Shown here piece after piece: positions 29,495 through 38,679 of a stretch of DNA of 64,000 bases. The DNA is from Streptomyces viridiviolaceus (GTDB lineage Bacteria > Actinomycetota > Actinomycetes > Streptomycetales > Streptomycetaceae): contig NZ_BMWA01000003.1 of the NCBI RefSeq assembly GCF_014650995.1, forward strand, positions 1-64,000, given 5' to 3'. The notes under the pieces are model-generated. The model saw only the letters and a program-made list of their open reading frames with translations. It was not told the origin of the DNA and did not search any database. The position numbers were made by a program, and so were the translations under genes. Each line of letters starts with the position of its first letter. Position 1 is the stretch's first letter.

Positions 29495-29588
29495 GTGGGG
29501 GTGCTGCTGCGGCGAGTGGTCGCCGGTGGCACCGGCGCCGGGGTTGCGGCTGAGTGGGCGCGCGGCCCGGCGCTGCGGGGTGCCGCCT

Positions 29589-29905
29589 GCGCCCACCCGT
29601 GCCGCCCCAGCGGCACGACCGCCCGCAGGCTGCGGCGTGGGTGCCCACGGGCTGCGGTGTGGCTGCCCACGGGCTGCGGTGTGGCTGCCCACGCCCACGG
29701 GCTGCGTGCGGTGCGGGCAGCGCGGCACGACTGCCCGCAGGCTGCGGCGTGGCTGCCCACGGGCTGCGGTGTGGCTGCCCACGGGCTGCGGTGGCTGCCC
29801 ACGCCCACGGGCTGCGTGCGGTGCGGGCAGCGCGGCACGACTGTCCGCAGGCTTCGCCCACCTGTGCCGCCCCAGCGGCACGGCTGCCCGCAGGCTGCGG
29901 CGTGG
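29589..29905. repeat. Tandem ~112-bp repeats in a convergent intergenic region
   Basis: The 411-bp gap 29495-29905 holds no gene. From 29589 it carries GCGCCCACCCGTGCCG and a GTGCCGC/GCGGCAC hairpin (29599-29605 with 29610-29616), then repeats with a 112/110-bp period at 29611-29722, 29723-29832 and a partial copy from 29833. Inside each copy a 22-bp unit (29649-29670, 29671-29692, 29761-29782) is itself repeated. The hairpin module recurs once more near 29861-29885. It separates two converging genes and could act as a terminator. Confidence 0.9.
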
Positions 29906-31570
29906 CTAGCGCAGGATGCCTGCTGCCAGGCGGGCCGCTCGCCTCACGCGGGGTGTGGCGAGGCGGCGGGCGAGGGGGCGCAGTACCCGGGCCGTCGCCC
30001 CCAGCGGTTGCCAGCGGATCTGGAGGCGGTCGGGGTTGTGGCCCTCCGGTTCGACGGTGACGCGGTGCGGGGCGGTGCCGGCGCGGTAGGGAACGCGGGC
30101 GGTGAGGCGAGGGAAGGACACGGGGGCCAGCAACAGGCCGGTGTGCGTCCGGCCCTGGTGACGGAGGCGGAGCACGGGATGGCGTACGCCCTCGAAGCCG
30201 TGGACGGGGAGGCGGGCGGCGGCCAGGTCCAGGTGGACGCGGCCCTCGAAGACGCCGGGCCGGACCGGGGACAGGCGGAAGGGCACGGTGAGACGGCGTC
30301 GGCCCGGGGTCAGGAGCAGGGTCGCCCGCTGGGGACCGACCGGGAGGCGCAGGGCCGGGTCGTAGGTGCGCACGGTCAGGTCGATCGAGGCGCCGGGGCC
30401 CGGCGTGATCTCGGTGATCTCGTGGCGGAGCAGGGCGCTGAAGAACGGACGGGTGTCCAGCTCCAGGTCGGTGACGTCGAGTTCGCCGCGGGCGGGACCG
30501 GCGGCGGGGATCCGGTCGCCCCAGTACGTGCGGGCCTCGGCGTCCGTCGTCACCTGACGCGGCGCCACACCGTGGCCGAGGCCGCGCGCCGCCGTGCGGA
30601 CGTCGGACAGGCGGCGGTCGCGGACCAGCTGGATCACGACCCGCTCGTCGCGCGGCAGCCGGGCGAAGGCGCCCGGGGACAGCGTGTCGAGGTACGGGTT
30701 CACGATGTCCGCGAAGGAGGCGAGCCACTCGTCGTCACGGTGGGGCAGGTCGCCCGCGTACATGCGGAAGTCGTGCTTGAGGAACTTGTAGTCCTTGTCC
30801 TCGCGCAGCGACTCGTGCCCGCTCTCGGCCAGGAAGGCGTCGATGAGGCCCTGGACGTGGACACGGTCGCGGACGTTGGTCAGCTTGTGCCGCTGGTTGG
30901 AGATGGACGCCGTGTCCGAGGCGGCGTACGGCGCCACGTACCAGCGGTAGACCGGATCCGGGACGATGGTGAAGGTCTTCGCCAGGCAGTACGCCTGCGC
31001 CGAGAACAACTGGTCCTCGTAGTGGATGCCCTCGGGGAAGCGCAGGTCGTGCCGGTCGAGGAAGGCGCGGGCGTACATCTTGCTGGTCGCGAGGTGCTCG
31101 AAGAACAGCCGCGGGTCGGCCTCGACGCCGTCCAGGGTGCGGCGCTCGCGCACGAGGTGCGGCATCCACGTGGAGCGGCGTCCGCTGTCCACGCGTATCC
31201 GCTGCACCGCGCCCATCGCGAAGTCGATGTCGCGTTCGCGGTGGGCGGCGAGCAGCACCTCGACGGCGTTCTCGGGGAGTTCGTCGTCGCTGTCCAGGAA
31301 CATCAGGTACGGGGCCCGCGCCACCTCCAGGGCCCGGTTGCGCGGTGCGCTGCAGCCGCCGCTGTTCTCGTCCAGGCGGAGGTACACGATCCGGGGGTCC
31401 TGTGCCGCCAGCAGCCGGGCGACGGCCGGGGTGTCGTCCGTGGAGTGGTCGTCGCTGATGACGATCTCGACGTCGGCGTGGGTCTGGCGGCGGACGGAGG
31501 CCACGGCGCGGGGGAGGCGCTCGGCGTCGTTGTAGACGATGACCGTGACGGTGACGTCGGGGGTGTTCAT
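29906..31570 (-). CDS. GT2-family glycosyltransferase (TarS-like layout)
   Basis: This 554-aa protein starts at ATG 31570, overlapping the stop of the upstream TagF-like gene by 4 bp. The GT-A domain has VIVYNDAERLP, IVISDDHSTDD, the metal-binding DSD at residues 93-95 and the likely catalytic E185-D186-Q187. The region after ~320 is a beta-rich C-terminal extension ending in an Arg-rich tail. Length and layout resemble GT2 enzymes that glycosylate polyol-phosphate wall teichoic acid. With the downstream-transcribed ABC exporter and TagF-like genes, a role in wall glycopolymer synthesis or decoration is likely; the sugar is unknown. Confidence 0.85.
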   Translation of the reverse strand: MNTPDVTVTVIVYNDAERLPRAVASVRRQTHADVEIVISDDHSTDDTPAVARLLAAQDPRIVYLRLDENSGGCSAPRNRALEVARAPYLMFLDSDDELPENAVEVLLAAHRERDIDFAMGAVQRIRVDSGRRSTWMPHLVRERRTLDGVEADPRLFFEHLATSKMYARAFLDRHDLRFPEGIHYEDQLFSAQAYCLAKTFTIVPDPVYRWYVAPYAASDTASISNQRHKLTNVRDRVHVQGLIDAFLAESGHESLREDKDYKFLKHDFRMYAGDLPHRDDEWLASFADIVNPYLDTLSPGAFARLPRDERVVIQLVRDRRLSDVRTAARGLGHGVAPRQVTTDAEARTYWGDRIPAAGPARGELDVTDLELDTRPFFSALLRHEITEITPGPGASIDLTVRTYDPALRLPVGPQRATLLLTPGRRRLTVPFRLSPVRPGVFEGRVHLDLAAARLPVHGFEGVRHPVLRLRHQGRTHTGLLLAPVSFPRLTARVPYRAGTAPHRVTVEPEGHNPDRLQIRWQPLGATARVLRPLARRLATPRVRRAARLAAGILR

Positions 31571-33774
31571 GACGAGGTGGCCTCCTCGGGGCTCGGGGCC
31601 GGCGTGCGCTCCTCGATCGGGAGCACCGGCGGCAGCGACTGCTCGTCCTCGCCGAGGAAGACCCGGCGTACGACGCGCTCGGCGGCGCGTCCGTCGTCGT
31701 ACTCGCAGAACCGGCGCCGGAAGGCGGCCCGCGCCTTGGTCGCGCGCTCGTCGCGCCACGCGTCCGTGGTGAGGATCTCCGTCAGTTCCTGCTGGTCGCG
31801 GGCGACCGGGCCGGGTGCCTCGGCCATCAGGTCGAAGTAGACGCCGCGGGTGGTGCGGTAGGTCTCCCAGTCGTCGGCGTGGACGACGATGGGCCGGTCG
31901 AGGTTGGCGTAGTCGAACATGATCGACGAGTAGTCGGTGACCAGGGCGTCGGCGGCGAGGCACAGGTCCTCGACCGGGTCGTAGGCGGAGACGTCGAGGA
32001 TCCGGCCGGTGCGGCGCAGGCCGGTCAGGGGAGAGACGGCGCCCTCGTAGAAGTAGTGGCCGCGCACCAGCAGGATCGTTTCCTCGCCGAGGTGGTCGGC
32101 GAGGGCGGCGAGGTCGAGGCGCGGGGTCCAGCCGGCCTCGTAGTCACGGTGGGTCGGTGCGTACAGGACGGCCCTGCGGTCCGGATCGATGCCGAGCCGG
32201 GCACGGGCGGCCCGGACGGCGTCGGCGCCGGCCGTGTAGTAGACGTCGTTGCGCGGATAACCGTGGTCGAGGGAGACGTAGTGGGAGGGGTACGCCCGCT
32301 GCCACATCCGGGTGGAGTGGCTGTTGGCGGAGACGCTGTAGTCCCACTTGTCGACGCGCTCCAGCAGGGCGCCGAAGTCCAGCCCCCGGGCGGCGGCCGG
32401 GTACGGCATCTGGTCCAGGCCCATGCGTTTGAGCGGGGTGCCGTGGTGGGTCTGGACGTGGACCGCGTCCGGGCGCTTGACCACCGCACCCGGGAAGTTG
32501 ACGTTGTTGACCAGGTACGCGGCGCTCGCCAGCACCTCCCAGTAGCGGCGGGTGCCCGGGACGACGTGGTCGGTGCCGGGCGGCAGCAGGGCCGCGTTGT
32601 CCGCGGTCACCACCCACACCGGGCGGATCCACGGGGCGAGTTCCGCGAGCTTGGCGGCGATCGCGGCGGGGTTGCAGGCCACGCCCCGGTCCCAGTACGC
32701 CGAGAACACCGCGAGGCCGGGATCGACCGGCCGGCTCAGCGCCCGGCGGTAACGGTGGTCGCGGAGCTTGACGCCCACCCGCCGCCCCTGGGTCCTGACG
32801 GCCTTGCGCACCGTGCGGCGCGTGCGGTTGGCGGCCTGCAGGGCGCGGTACTTGGCGTAGGCCCCCTCCTCGAGCAGCGACCGGCGCACGCCTTCGAGGC
32901 CGGCCGGGTGCCGGTGGCCCTCGGGGCGCCGGCGCAGTGCGGCCAGGGAGGCCCGCCGGAAGAATTCCCGCGCGACCTCCTCCGGCATCCCGGCACGGGC
33001 GAAGGTGCGCAGGCAGTCGCGGACCATGAGGTCGTACAGCACGGCGTGGACCGCCGGCCGGTCGCGGGCGAGGCCGAGGAGGGTCTCCCAGCCGTCGACG
33101 AGGGCGTAGCGCTGTTCCGGGGTGGCCGGTGGCAGGCTCTCGGGGCGCAGCCGGCGGTCCTCGTGGGCCGGGTGGGGCAGACAGGCCACGCGGTCGGCGA
33201 GCAGCAGGGCCGCGCGGGCGGTGAACGGCTCGTCGTCCGCGCTGAGGTACCGCTCGTGGGACCGCCAGAAGTCGGTGCGCACGACGCGGTTGCCCAGCAG
33301 CGGCGTCAGTTTCAGCAGTGACGCGTGGTCGTCGAGCGCGAGGTCGGCGCTGCCCGCGCGGGCGAGGAGGGGGCCGTCGGCGGAGGGCAGGCCGGTGGCA
33401 CGCCAGGTGCTGCGGACGTGGTCGAACAGCAGGACGTCCACCGTGTCGGGGAGGTCGGCGGTGTGCTCGGCGAGCGTGCGCGGGGCACCGGCCGGCAGCC
33501 CGTCCTTGGCGTGCACGAAGTGCAGCCAGCGGCCCTTTGCCCGTGCCGCCCCCGCCGCCCGTGCCGCGGCGTCGCCCGTGCCGTCCGGCAGCGACAGGAC
33601 CTGGAACGCGGGGGTGTGCCGGGCGGCCGTCTCCCCGGCCCAGTCGCCGACCGCGGCGACGACCACCTCGGTGCCGGTGAGGGGGTGGGCGGCCAGGGAG
33701 TCGAGGAGTCCCGTCAGGTGGTCCTGGACGTTCGGACCGTGGACGACGACGCTGAGTTCCGGTGTCTCGGGCAT
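31567..33774 (-). CDS. tagF: TagF-type glycerophosphotransferase with degenerate GT2 domain
   Basis: This is a 735-aa protein; I chose ATG 33774 (MPETPELSVVV) because AGGAG lies 9 nt upstream. The C-terminal ~380 residues are a CDP-glycerol glycerophosphotransferase domain: THHGTPLK with His444, YAPTHRDY, the VRGHYFY His and TDYSSIMFDYANLDRP. The N-terminal ~300 residues resemble a GT2 fold but lack its key acids (FVHAKDG at residues 86-92 replaces FLDxDD), so that half is probably inactive. Coupled by 4 bp to the GT2 gene and next to a TagGH-like exporter, it likely polymerises a glycerol-phosphate-type chain. Confidence 0.87.
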   Translation of the reverse strand: MPETPELSVVVHGPNVQDHLTGLLDSLAAHPLTGTEVVVAAVGDWAGETAARHTPAFQVLSLPDGTGDAAARAAGAARAKGRWLHFVHAKDGLPAGAPRTLAEHTADLPDTVDVLLFDHVRSTWRATGLPSADGPLLARAGSADLALDDHASLLKLTPLLGNRVVRTDFWRSHERYLSADDEPFTARAALLLADRVACLPHPAHEDRRLRPESLPPATPEQRYALVDGWETLLGLARDRPAVHAVLYDLMVRDCLRTFARAGMPEEVAREFFRRASLAALRRRPEGHRHPAGLEGVRRSLLEEGAYAKYRALQAANRTRRTVRKAVRTQGRRVGVKLRDHRYRRALSRPVDPGLAVFSAYWDRGVACNPAAIAAKLAELAPWIRPVWVVTADNAALLPPGTDHVVPGTRRYWEVLASAAYLVNNVNFPGAVVKRPDAVHVQTHHGTPLKRMGLDQMPYPAAARGLDFGALLERVDKWDYSVSANSHSTRMWQRAYPSHYVSLDHGYPRNDVYYTAGADAVRAARARLGIDPDRRAVLYAPTHRDYEAGWTPRLDLAALADHLGEETILLVRGHYFYEGAVSPLTGLRRTGRILDVSAYDPVEDLCLAADALVTDYSSIMFDYANLDRPIVVHADDWETYRTTRGVYFDLMAEAPGPVARDQQELTEILTTDAWRDERATKARAAFRRRFCEYDDGRAAERVVRRVFLGEDEQSLPPVLPIEERTPAPSPEEATSS

Positions 33775-33863
33775 CGCGGGACTCCTTCGCCTTCGTCGCT
33801 CTCGGCGCACCTTTCCGGTCATATTGGCACCAAAACGACAGGAGGGTTAACCGCAGTTGCGCC

Positions 33864-34739
33864 TCACGAGGGAAGGGGCGCCTTCGCCTTGGGCTCGGGC
33901 TTGGGCGCGGGCTTCGGCTTCGGTGCCGGCCGGGCGGCCTTGTCCGGACCGCCGGTGAACTTCTCGTACTCCCTGAGGACCTCCTCCGTCGGTCCGTCCA
34001 TGCGCAGCTCGCCGCGCTCCAGCCACAGCACCCGGTCGCAGGTGTCGCGGATCGACTTGTTGCTGTGGCTGACCAGGAACACCGTGCCCGCGTGCTTGCG
34101 CAGCTCCCGGATGCGCTCCTCGGAGCGCTTCTGGAAGGAGCGGTCGCCGGTGGCCAGGGCCTCGTCGACGAGGAGGACGTCGTGGTCCTTGGCGGCGGCG
34201 ATGGAGAAGCGCAGCCGGGCCGCCATGCCGGACGAGTACGTGCGCATCGGCAGCGTGATGAAGTCGCCCTTGTCGTTGATGCCGGAGAAGTCGACGATCT
34301 CCTGGTAGCGCGCCTTGATCTGCGCCCGGGACATGCCCATGGCCAGGCCGCCGAGGTGGACGTTGCGCTCGCCGGTGAGGTCGTTCATCAGGGCGGCGTT
34401 GACGCCGAGCAGGGAGGGCTGGCCGTCCGTGTAGATGTGGCCGTTCTCCACCGGGAGCAGGCCGGCGACCGCCTTGAGCAGGGTCGACTTGCCCGAGCCG
34501 TTGGTGCCGATCAGGCCGATGGCCTCGCCGCGGTACGCCACGAAGGACACGTTCTTCACGGCGTGCACCCGGCGTACGCCCGCCGCCTTCTCGGCCTTCT
34601 TCCCGCGCAGGATGCGGTTGAGGGCGGCGGTCGCCGAGCCGCGTCCGGCGCCGGTGCCGTTGACCCGGTAGACGATGTCGACGCCGTCGGCGACGACGGT
34701 GGGGACCCGCTCGTCCGTCGGGTTGGTGTTGTCAGCCAC
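33864..34739 (-). CDS. tagH: ABC transporter ATPase, teichoic acid/polysaccharide exporter (TagH/Wzt-like)
   Basis: This 291-aa protein starts at GTG 34739, overlapping the permease gene by 8 bp. Walker A is GTNGSGKST, the signature region is TYSSGMAARL, Walker B is DVLLVDEALATGD and the H-loop is LVSHSN. The YSSGM signature and the GVNAALMNDLTGERNV insert are typical of glycan exporters. The tail is a Pro/Lys-rich repeat (PKPAPKPEPKAKAP). It energises export of undecaprenyl-linked glycopolymer through the adjacent permease. Confidence 0.92.
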   Translation of the reverse strand: MADNTNPTDERVPTVVADGVDIVYRVNGTGAGRGSATAALNRILRGKKAEKAAGVRRVHAVKNVSFVAYRGEAIGLIGTNGSGKSTLLKAVAGLLPVENGHIYTDGQPSLLGVNAALMNDLTGERNVHLGGLAMGMSRAQIKARYQEIVDFSGINDKGDFITLPMRTYSSGMAARLRFSIAAAKDHDVLLVDEALATGDRSFQKRSEERIRELRKHAGTVFLVSHSNKSIRDTCDRVLWLERGELRMDGPTEEVLREYEKFTGGPDKAARPAPKPKPAPKPEPKAKAPLPS

Positions 34740-35658
34740 GGCCGTACGTCTCCTCAGCCTTCCAGAAGTAGATGAAGCCGCCGATCCCGGCGACCAGGGC
34801 CCAGCCCACGGCCATCGCCCACACGTGGTCCGGCAGCATGCCGCCGCCGAAGCTGTCGATCAGGGCGAAGCGCATCAGGTCGATGTAGACGACGGCCGGG
34901 TTGACCTGGAGGAGGGGACCGACCCACGACGGCAGGCCGCTGTCGGGCCCGGTCATGTGGTGGATGCTGAACATCACGCCCGAGCCGTACATCCAGGTGC
35001 GCAGCAGGAACGGCATCAGCTGCGCCATGTCGGGGATCTTGGAGCCCACCCGGGCCATGACCAGCGACACGCCGGCGTTGAACACGAACTGCAGGACGAG
35101 GGCCGGGACCGCCAGCACCCAGGACGCGGCGGGCGGCACGCCGAAGGCGAGCAGGATCACGACCAGGGCGGCCATCGAGAACATCAGCTGCTGCAGCTGC
35201 TGGAGGCAGAAGGAGACCGGCAGCGCGGCCCGCGGGAAGTGCAGGGCCCGCACGAGGCCGAGGTTGCCGGAGATGGCTCGGGTGCCCGCCATGATCGAGC
35301 TCTGCGTGAACGTCCACACGAACACGCCGGTGACCAGGAACGGGACGTAGTCCTCCACGCCCCGCTTGGTGTTCATCAGCACGCCGAAGATGAAGTAGTA
35401 CACCGCCGCGTTCAGCAACGGCGTCATCACCTGCCACACCTGGCCCAGCTTGGCCTGGCTGTACTGGGCGGTGAGCTTGGCGGTGGCGAAGGCGCCGATG
35501 AAGTGCCGGCGCGCCCACAACTGGCGGACGTAGTCGGGCAGGGAGGGACGGGCGCCGCTGACCGAGAGGCCGTGGCGGGCGGCGAGGGCCGCGAGGTCGT
35601 CTTCGCCGGCGGCCGGGGCCGAAGTCGTCGGGGGCGGTGTGTGGAGGACCTGGCTCAC
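34732..35658 (-). CDS. tagG: ABC-2 type permease, teichoic acid/polysaccharide exporter (TagG-like)
   Basis: This is a 308-aa protein from GTG 35658 (MSQVLHTPPPTT); a GTG at 35748 is a possible longer start but has no ribosome binding site. After ~70 cytoplasmic residues come six transmembrane helices (for example NAAVYYFIFGVLM, VPFLVTGVFVWTF and MFSMAALVVILLAFGV), characteristic of the ABC-2/TagG/Wzm family. It is first in the minus-strand operon exporter permease, ATPase, TagF-like, GT2. Its promoter probably lies at 35783-35812 and contains the TetR palindrome. Confidence 0.9.
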   Translation of the reverse strand: MSQVLHTPPPTTSAPAAGEDDLAALAARHGLSVSGARPSLPDYVRQLWARRHFIGAFATAKLTAQYSQAKLGQVWQVMTPLLNAAVYYFIFGVLMNTKRGVEDYVPFLVTGVFVWTFTQSSIMAGTRAISGNLGLVRALHFPRAALPVSFCLQQLQQLMFSMAALVVILLAFGVPPAASWVLAVPALVLQFVFNAGVSLVMARVGSKIPDMAQLMPFLLRTWMYGSGVMFSIHHMTGPDSGLPSWVGPLLQVNPAVVYIDLMRFALIDSFGGGMLPDHVWAMAVGWALVAGIGGFIYFWKAEETYGRG

Positions 35659-35765
35659 ATCCGCTGCTTTCGCTCGGGGGAGGGGGGTGGCGCCGGAGGG
35701 GTGGCGCCCGGACGCCCGGCGTTTCCCTGTGTGACTCCGCACGTTCACTTACGTCGGGACGGCAC

Positions 35766-35828
35766 CGTATCGTCGCAACGTGAGACTAGGCCGTTCCGAC
35801 GTCGGAACGCAACCGTTTCGTCGTGACG
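35766..35828. promoter_or_regulatory. TetR operator cluster between exporter and tetR genes
   Basis: An 18-bp perfect palindrome CGTTCCGACGTCGGAACG (35792-35809) is flanked by CGTATCGTCGCAACG (35766-35780) and CGTTTCGTCGTGACG (35814-35828). The flanking boxes share the pattern CGT-N2-CGTCG-N2-ACG. On the minus strand TTGCGT (35812-35807) and TAGTCT (35788-35783) form an 18-nt-spaced promoter for the exporter, with the palindrome inside the spacer. On the plus strand TATGCT (35832-35837) lies 8 nt before the tetR ATG. Confidence 0.7.
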
Positions 35829-35845
35829 CCCTATGCTTGGCTCGC

Positions 35846-36472
35846 ATGACGACCAACGCCGACGAGCCGCAGCCGCGCCCGCGCCGCCGGGCCCCCGCCG
35901 GGGCGGCCGTGCTCCGCGAGGACGTGACGGAAGCCATCCGTGCGGCCGTCTTCGAGGAACTCGCGGCCGTCGGCTACGCGCGGATGTCCATCGAGGGCAT
36001 CGCGCGCCGTGCGGGCGTCGGCAAGACGGCCGTGTACCGGCGCTGGCGCTCCAAGCTGCACCTGGTGCTCGACATCGTCTCGGCGCTCGCCGTGCAGGGC
36101 CTGCCCGCGCCCGACACCGGCTCCCTTCAGGGCGACCTGCGGCTGCTGTACGAGGTGACCTCCCGCGCCCTGCGCCACCCCGTGGCCTCGCAGATCATCC
36201 CCGACCTGCAGGCGGAGGCCGCCCGCAATCCCGACATCGCCGAGGCCATGCAGAAGGCCCTGCGGGAGGGCCAGGACGGCGTCGCCAGCAGGATCCTGGC
36301 CGCGGCGGCGGAACGCGGCGAGGTCCGCGCCGGCCTCGACACCGACCTCGCCCTGGACCTGATCTCCGGCCCGCTCTACTGGCGCTCGGTGGTGATCCGC
36401 AGCCCGAAGCTGCCCAAGGGCTACCTGGACGCGCTGGCACGGGCCACGGCGGAGGGACTGAAGGCGCTGTGA
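35846..36472 (+). CDS. TetR-family transcriptional regulator
   Basis: This 208-aa protein starts at ATG 35846 (MTTNADEPQPRPRRR). After a basic, disordered leader the TetR HTH reads MSIEGIARRAGVGKTAVYRRW, and the helical C-terminal domain (TetR_C-like; ISGPLYWRSVVIRSPKL) would bind a ligand. It is divergent from the TagG-like exporter gene, with a strong palindrome in the shared region. This makes it the likely repressor of the exporter operon and of itself. The ligand is unknown; a cell-envelope signal is only a guess. Confidence 0.9.
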   Translation: MTTNADEPQPRPRRRAPAGAAVLREDVTEAIRAAVFEELAAVGYARMSIEGIARRAGVGKTAVYRRWRSKLHLVLDIVSALAVQGLPAPDTGSLQGDLRLLYEVTSRALRHPVASQIIPDLQAEAARNPDIAEAMQKALREGQDGVASRILAAAAERGEVRAGLDTDLALDLISGPLYWRSVVIRSPKLPKGYLDALARATAEGLKAL

Positions 36473-36503
36473 CGCCGGACCGACCTCACCGGGCGGCTGA
36501 CGC

Positions 36504-37457
36504 TCAGCCGCACAGCCGCCCGGCGAGACCGGCCAGGTCACCGGCGCGCAGCACCCGCCCGCCGAATCCCGGCAGCGGTACGTGCAGCGGCCCGGTCCAG
36601 CGCTCGGGCACCGCCGCGATGCCGTACACGGCTCCGGCCAGCCCGCCGGTGACGGCGGCCACCGTGTCGGTGTCGCCGCCGAGGTCGATCGCGGCGCGCA
36701 CGGCGTCCTCGTAGGAGGAGGTCGTGCGCAGTGCCCAGACGGCGGAGCCGAGGCAGGGCCAGACGGCCCCGTTGAACTCGGTCGCCAGGTCGGGGTGCCA
36801 GTCGGCGGCGAGGACGGCGGCGTAGCGCCCGCGGTGGTCCGGGTGGAGCGCGTCGAGGGTGCCGGGGACGGCGGCGAGGGGGTCGCCGCCGGACAGGGCG
36901 ACGCGCACCAGCTCGTGGAAGACGGCCGTGCCCTCCCAGGCCGCCCGGTCGCCGTGGGTCAGCGCGGCGAGGCGTCGGGCGGCGTCCATGGTGGCGTCCC
37001 GGCCCCGGCTCGCGAAGTGGACGGCGGCCGGCGCCGCCCGCATCAGGGCGCCGTTGCCCGCACCCCGCCCGTTGACCTGGAAGTGCAGTGCGGCGGCCGT
37101 GTCCCAGGGGTCGCCGGAGCCGAGCACGGCCTCCGTCTGGAGACCGATGTCCTTCGGGCCGGCGGCGGCCCAGCGCCGGAACCGCCGGAAGACGTCCCGA
37201 GGGTCGAGCCGCCCGCACTCCAGCAGGGACTCCGCGATCAGGACCGCCATCTGCGTGTCGTCGGTGGCCTCGCCGGGGTCCCAGCCGCCGCCCCCGCACA
37301 TCTCGCCGCCCCGCCCCGGCTCCGGGAAACGGGCGGAGAAGGCACCCTCCGGACCGAACTCGAAGGGCGCGCCCAGGGCGTCGCCGACGGCGGATCCCAC
37401 GACGGCACCGAGGGCGCGCTCGGCACGGGACGGGGGCGTGGGGACGGGAGCGGTCAT
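36504..37457 (-). CDS. ADP-ribosylglycohydrolase family protein
   Basis: This 317-aa protein is taken from ATG 37457 (MTAPVPTPPS); no strong ribosome site precedes it, so the start is uncertain. The family motifs are intact: GSAVGDALGAPFEF, ATDDTQM (metal-binding Thr-Asp-Asp) and near the C-terminus LGGDTDTVAAV. Such enzymes remove ADP-ribose from modified proteins, or hydrolyse related N-glycosidic compounds. No ADP-ribosyltransferase gene is nearby, so the substrate is open. Confidence 0.9.
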   Translation of the reverse strand: MTAPVPTPPSRAERALGAVVGSAVGDALGAPFEFGPEGAFSARFPEPGRGGEMCGGGGWDPGEATDDTQMAVLIAESLLECGRLDPRDVFRRFRRWAAAGPKDIGLQTEAVLGSGDPWDTAAALHFQVNGRGAGNGALMRAAPAAVHFASRGRDATMDAARRLAALTHGDRAAWEGTAVFHELVRVALSGGDPLAAVPGTLDALHPDHRGRYAAVLAADWHPDLATEFNGAVWPCLGSAVWALRTTSSYEDAVRAAIDLGGDTDTVAAVTGGLAGAVYGIAAVPERWTGPLHVPLPGFGGRVLRAGDLAGLAGRLCG

Positions 37458-37698
37458 CCGCGCAGCGTACGGCGTCCCCGGCGGTCCGGGCCGGGGAACG
37501 GGCGGTGCTGTGAACGCAGGCGAGCGGGGCCGGGTGCGCCCGGCCGGCGGAGGCGGCGGGGCGCACCCTTCGGGGGAGGCGGCGACCGACGACGGCCGCC
37601 GCCGGGGCAACCTCACGCCGAGAGGATCCGCCGCGGAGGCCCGCGTCTGCCGTCACACGGTGCGGCGGACGCGGGGCCGGCCGCGGGCACGGCGCAGC

Positions 37699-38679
37699 TC
37701 AGTCGCGGGCCGCCCCCGGATGCAGTCGGACCCAGCCCGCCCACGCCGACGTGATCATGTCCTGGACGTCGTACTTGGCCTTCCAGCCCAGTTCGACGGC
37801 GGCGCGGTCCGCCGAGGCGACGACACGGGCCGGGTCGCCGGGGCGGCGCGGGGTGACCGTCGGCGGGCGGTCGTAACCGGTGAGGGCGTTGATGCGGTCG
37901 ATCATCTCCCGGACGGAGACGCCCTCACCGCGGCCGATGTTCAGGGTGAGGTCGCGGCCCGGGGACGCCTGGAGCGCGCGGGCCGCCGCCACGTGGGCCT
38001 CCGCCAGGTCCACCACGTGGATGTAGTCGCGGACGCAGGTGCCGTCCGGGGTGTCGTAGTCGTCGCCGAAGATGCGCGGGGCCGCGTTCTCGGTCAGCTT
38101 CTCGAAGACCATCGGGACGAGGTTGTACACGCCGGTGTCCGCGAGCTCGGGGCTGCCCGCGCCCGCCACGTTGAAGTAGCGCAGCGACGCCGTGGACAGG
38201 CCCGAGGCCCGGCCGGTCGCCCTGACCAGCCACTCACCGGCGAGCTTGGTCTCGCCGTACGGCGACAGGGGCGCGCACGGCGTCTCCTCCGTCACCAGCT
38301 CGACGTCCGGCATGCCGTACACGGCCGCGGAGGACGAGAACACGAACGACGGCACCTCCTCCGCCGTCACCGCCTCCAGCAGGACGCGCAGGCCCTCGAC
38401 GTTCTCCCGGTAGTAGTGCAGCGGCAGGTCCACGGACTCGCCGACCTGCTTCTTCGCCGCGAGGTGCACGACACCGGTGACGTCGTGGTCGGCGAGGGCA
38501 CGTGCGACCCGTTCGCCGTCCAGGACCGAGCCCACCACCAGGGGCACGCCGTCGGGCACGCGCTCGGCGATGCCGGTGGACAGGTCGTCGTACACCACCG
38601 CCTGCTCGCCCGCCTCGGTCATCGCCCGTACGACATGCGATCCGATGTAGCCGGCGCCGCCGGTGATCAGCCAGGTCAT
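37699..38679 (-). CDS. galE: UDP-glucose 4-epimerase
   Basis: This 326-aa extended short-chain dehydrogenase has the NAD-binding GGAGYIGS (residues 7-14), SSSAAVYG (116-122), the catalytic pair Tyr141/Lys145 in YGETK, and RYFNVAGA. It interconverts UDP-glucose and UDP-galactose (possibly the GlcNAc/GalNAc forms). It lies between surface-polymer glycosyltransferase genes rather than with galT/galK, so it probably supplies UDP-galactose-type donors for that polymer. Confidence 0.94.
   Translation of the reverse strand: MTWLITGGAGYIGSHVVRAMTEAGEQAVVYDDLSTGIAERVPDGVPLVVGSVLDGERVARALADHDVTGVVHLAAKKQVGESVDLPLHYYRENVEGLRVLLEAVTAEEVPSFVFSSSAAVYGMPDVELVTEETPCAPLSPYGETKLAGEWLVRATGRASGLSTASLRYFNVAGAGSPELADTGVYNLVPMVFEKLTENAAPRIFGDDYDTPDGTCVRDYIHVVDLAEAHVAAARALQASPGRDLTLNIGRGEGVSVREMIDRINALTGYDRPPTVTPRRPGDPARVVASADRAAVELGWKAKYDVQDMITSAWAGWVRLHPGAARD

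Noticed and set aside
29611..29905. CRISPR-like array
   Set aside because: Repeats are contiguous with 112-bp and 22-bp periods and no unique spacers, and no cas genes are present.
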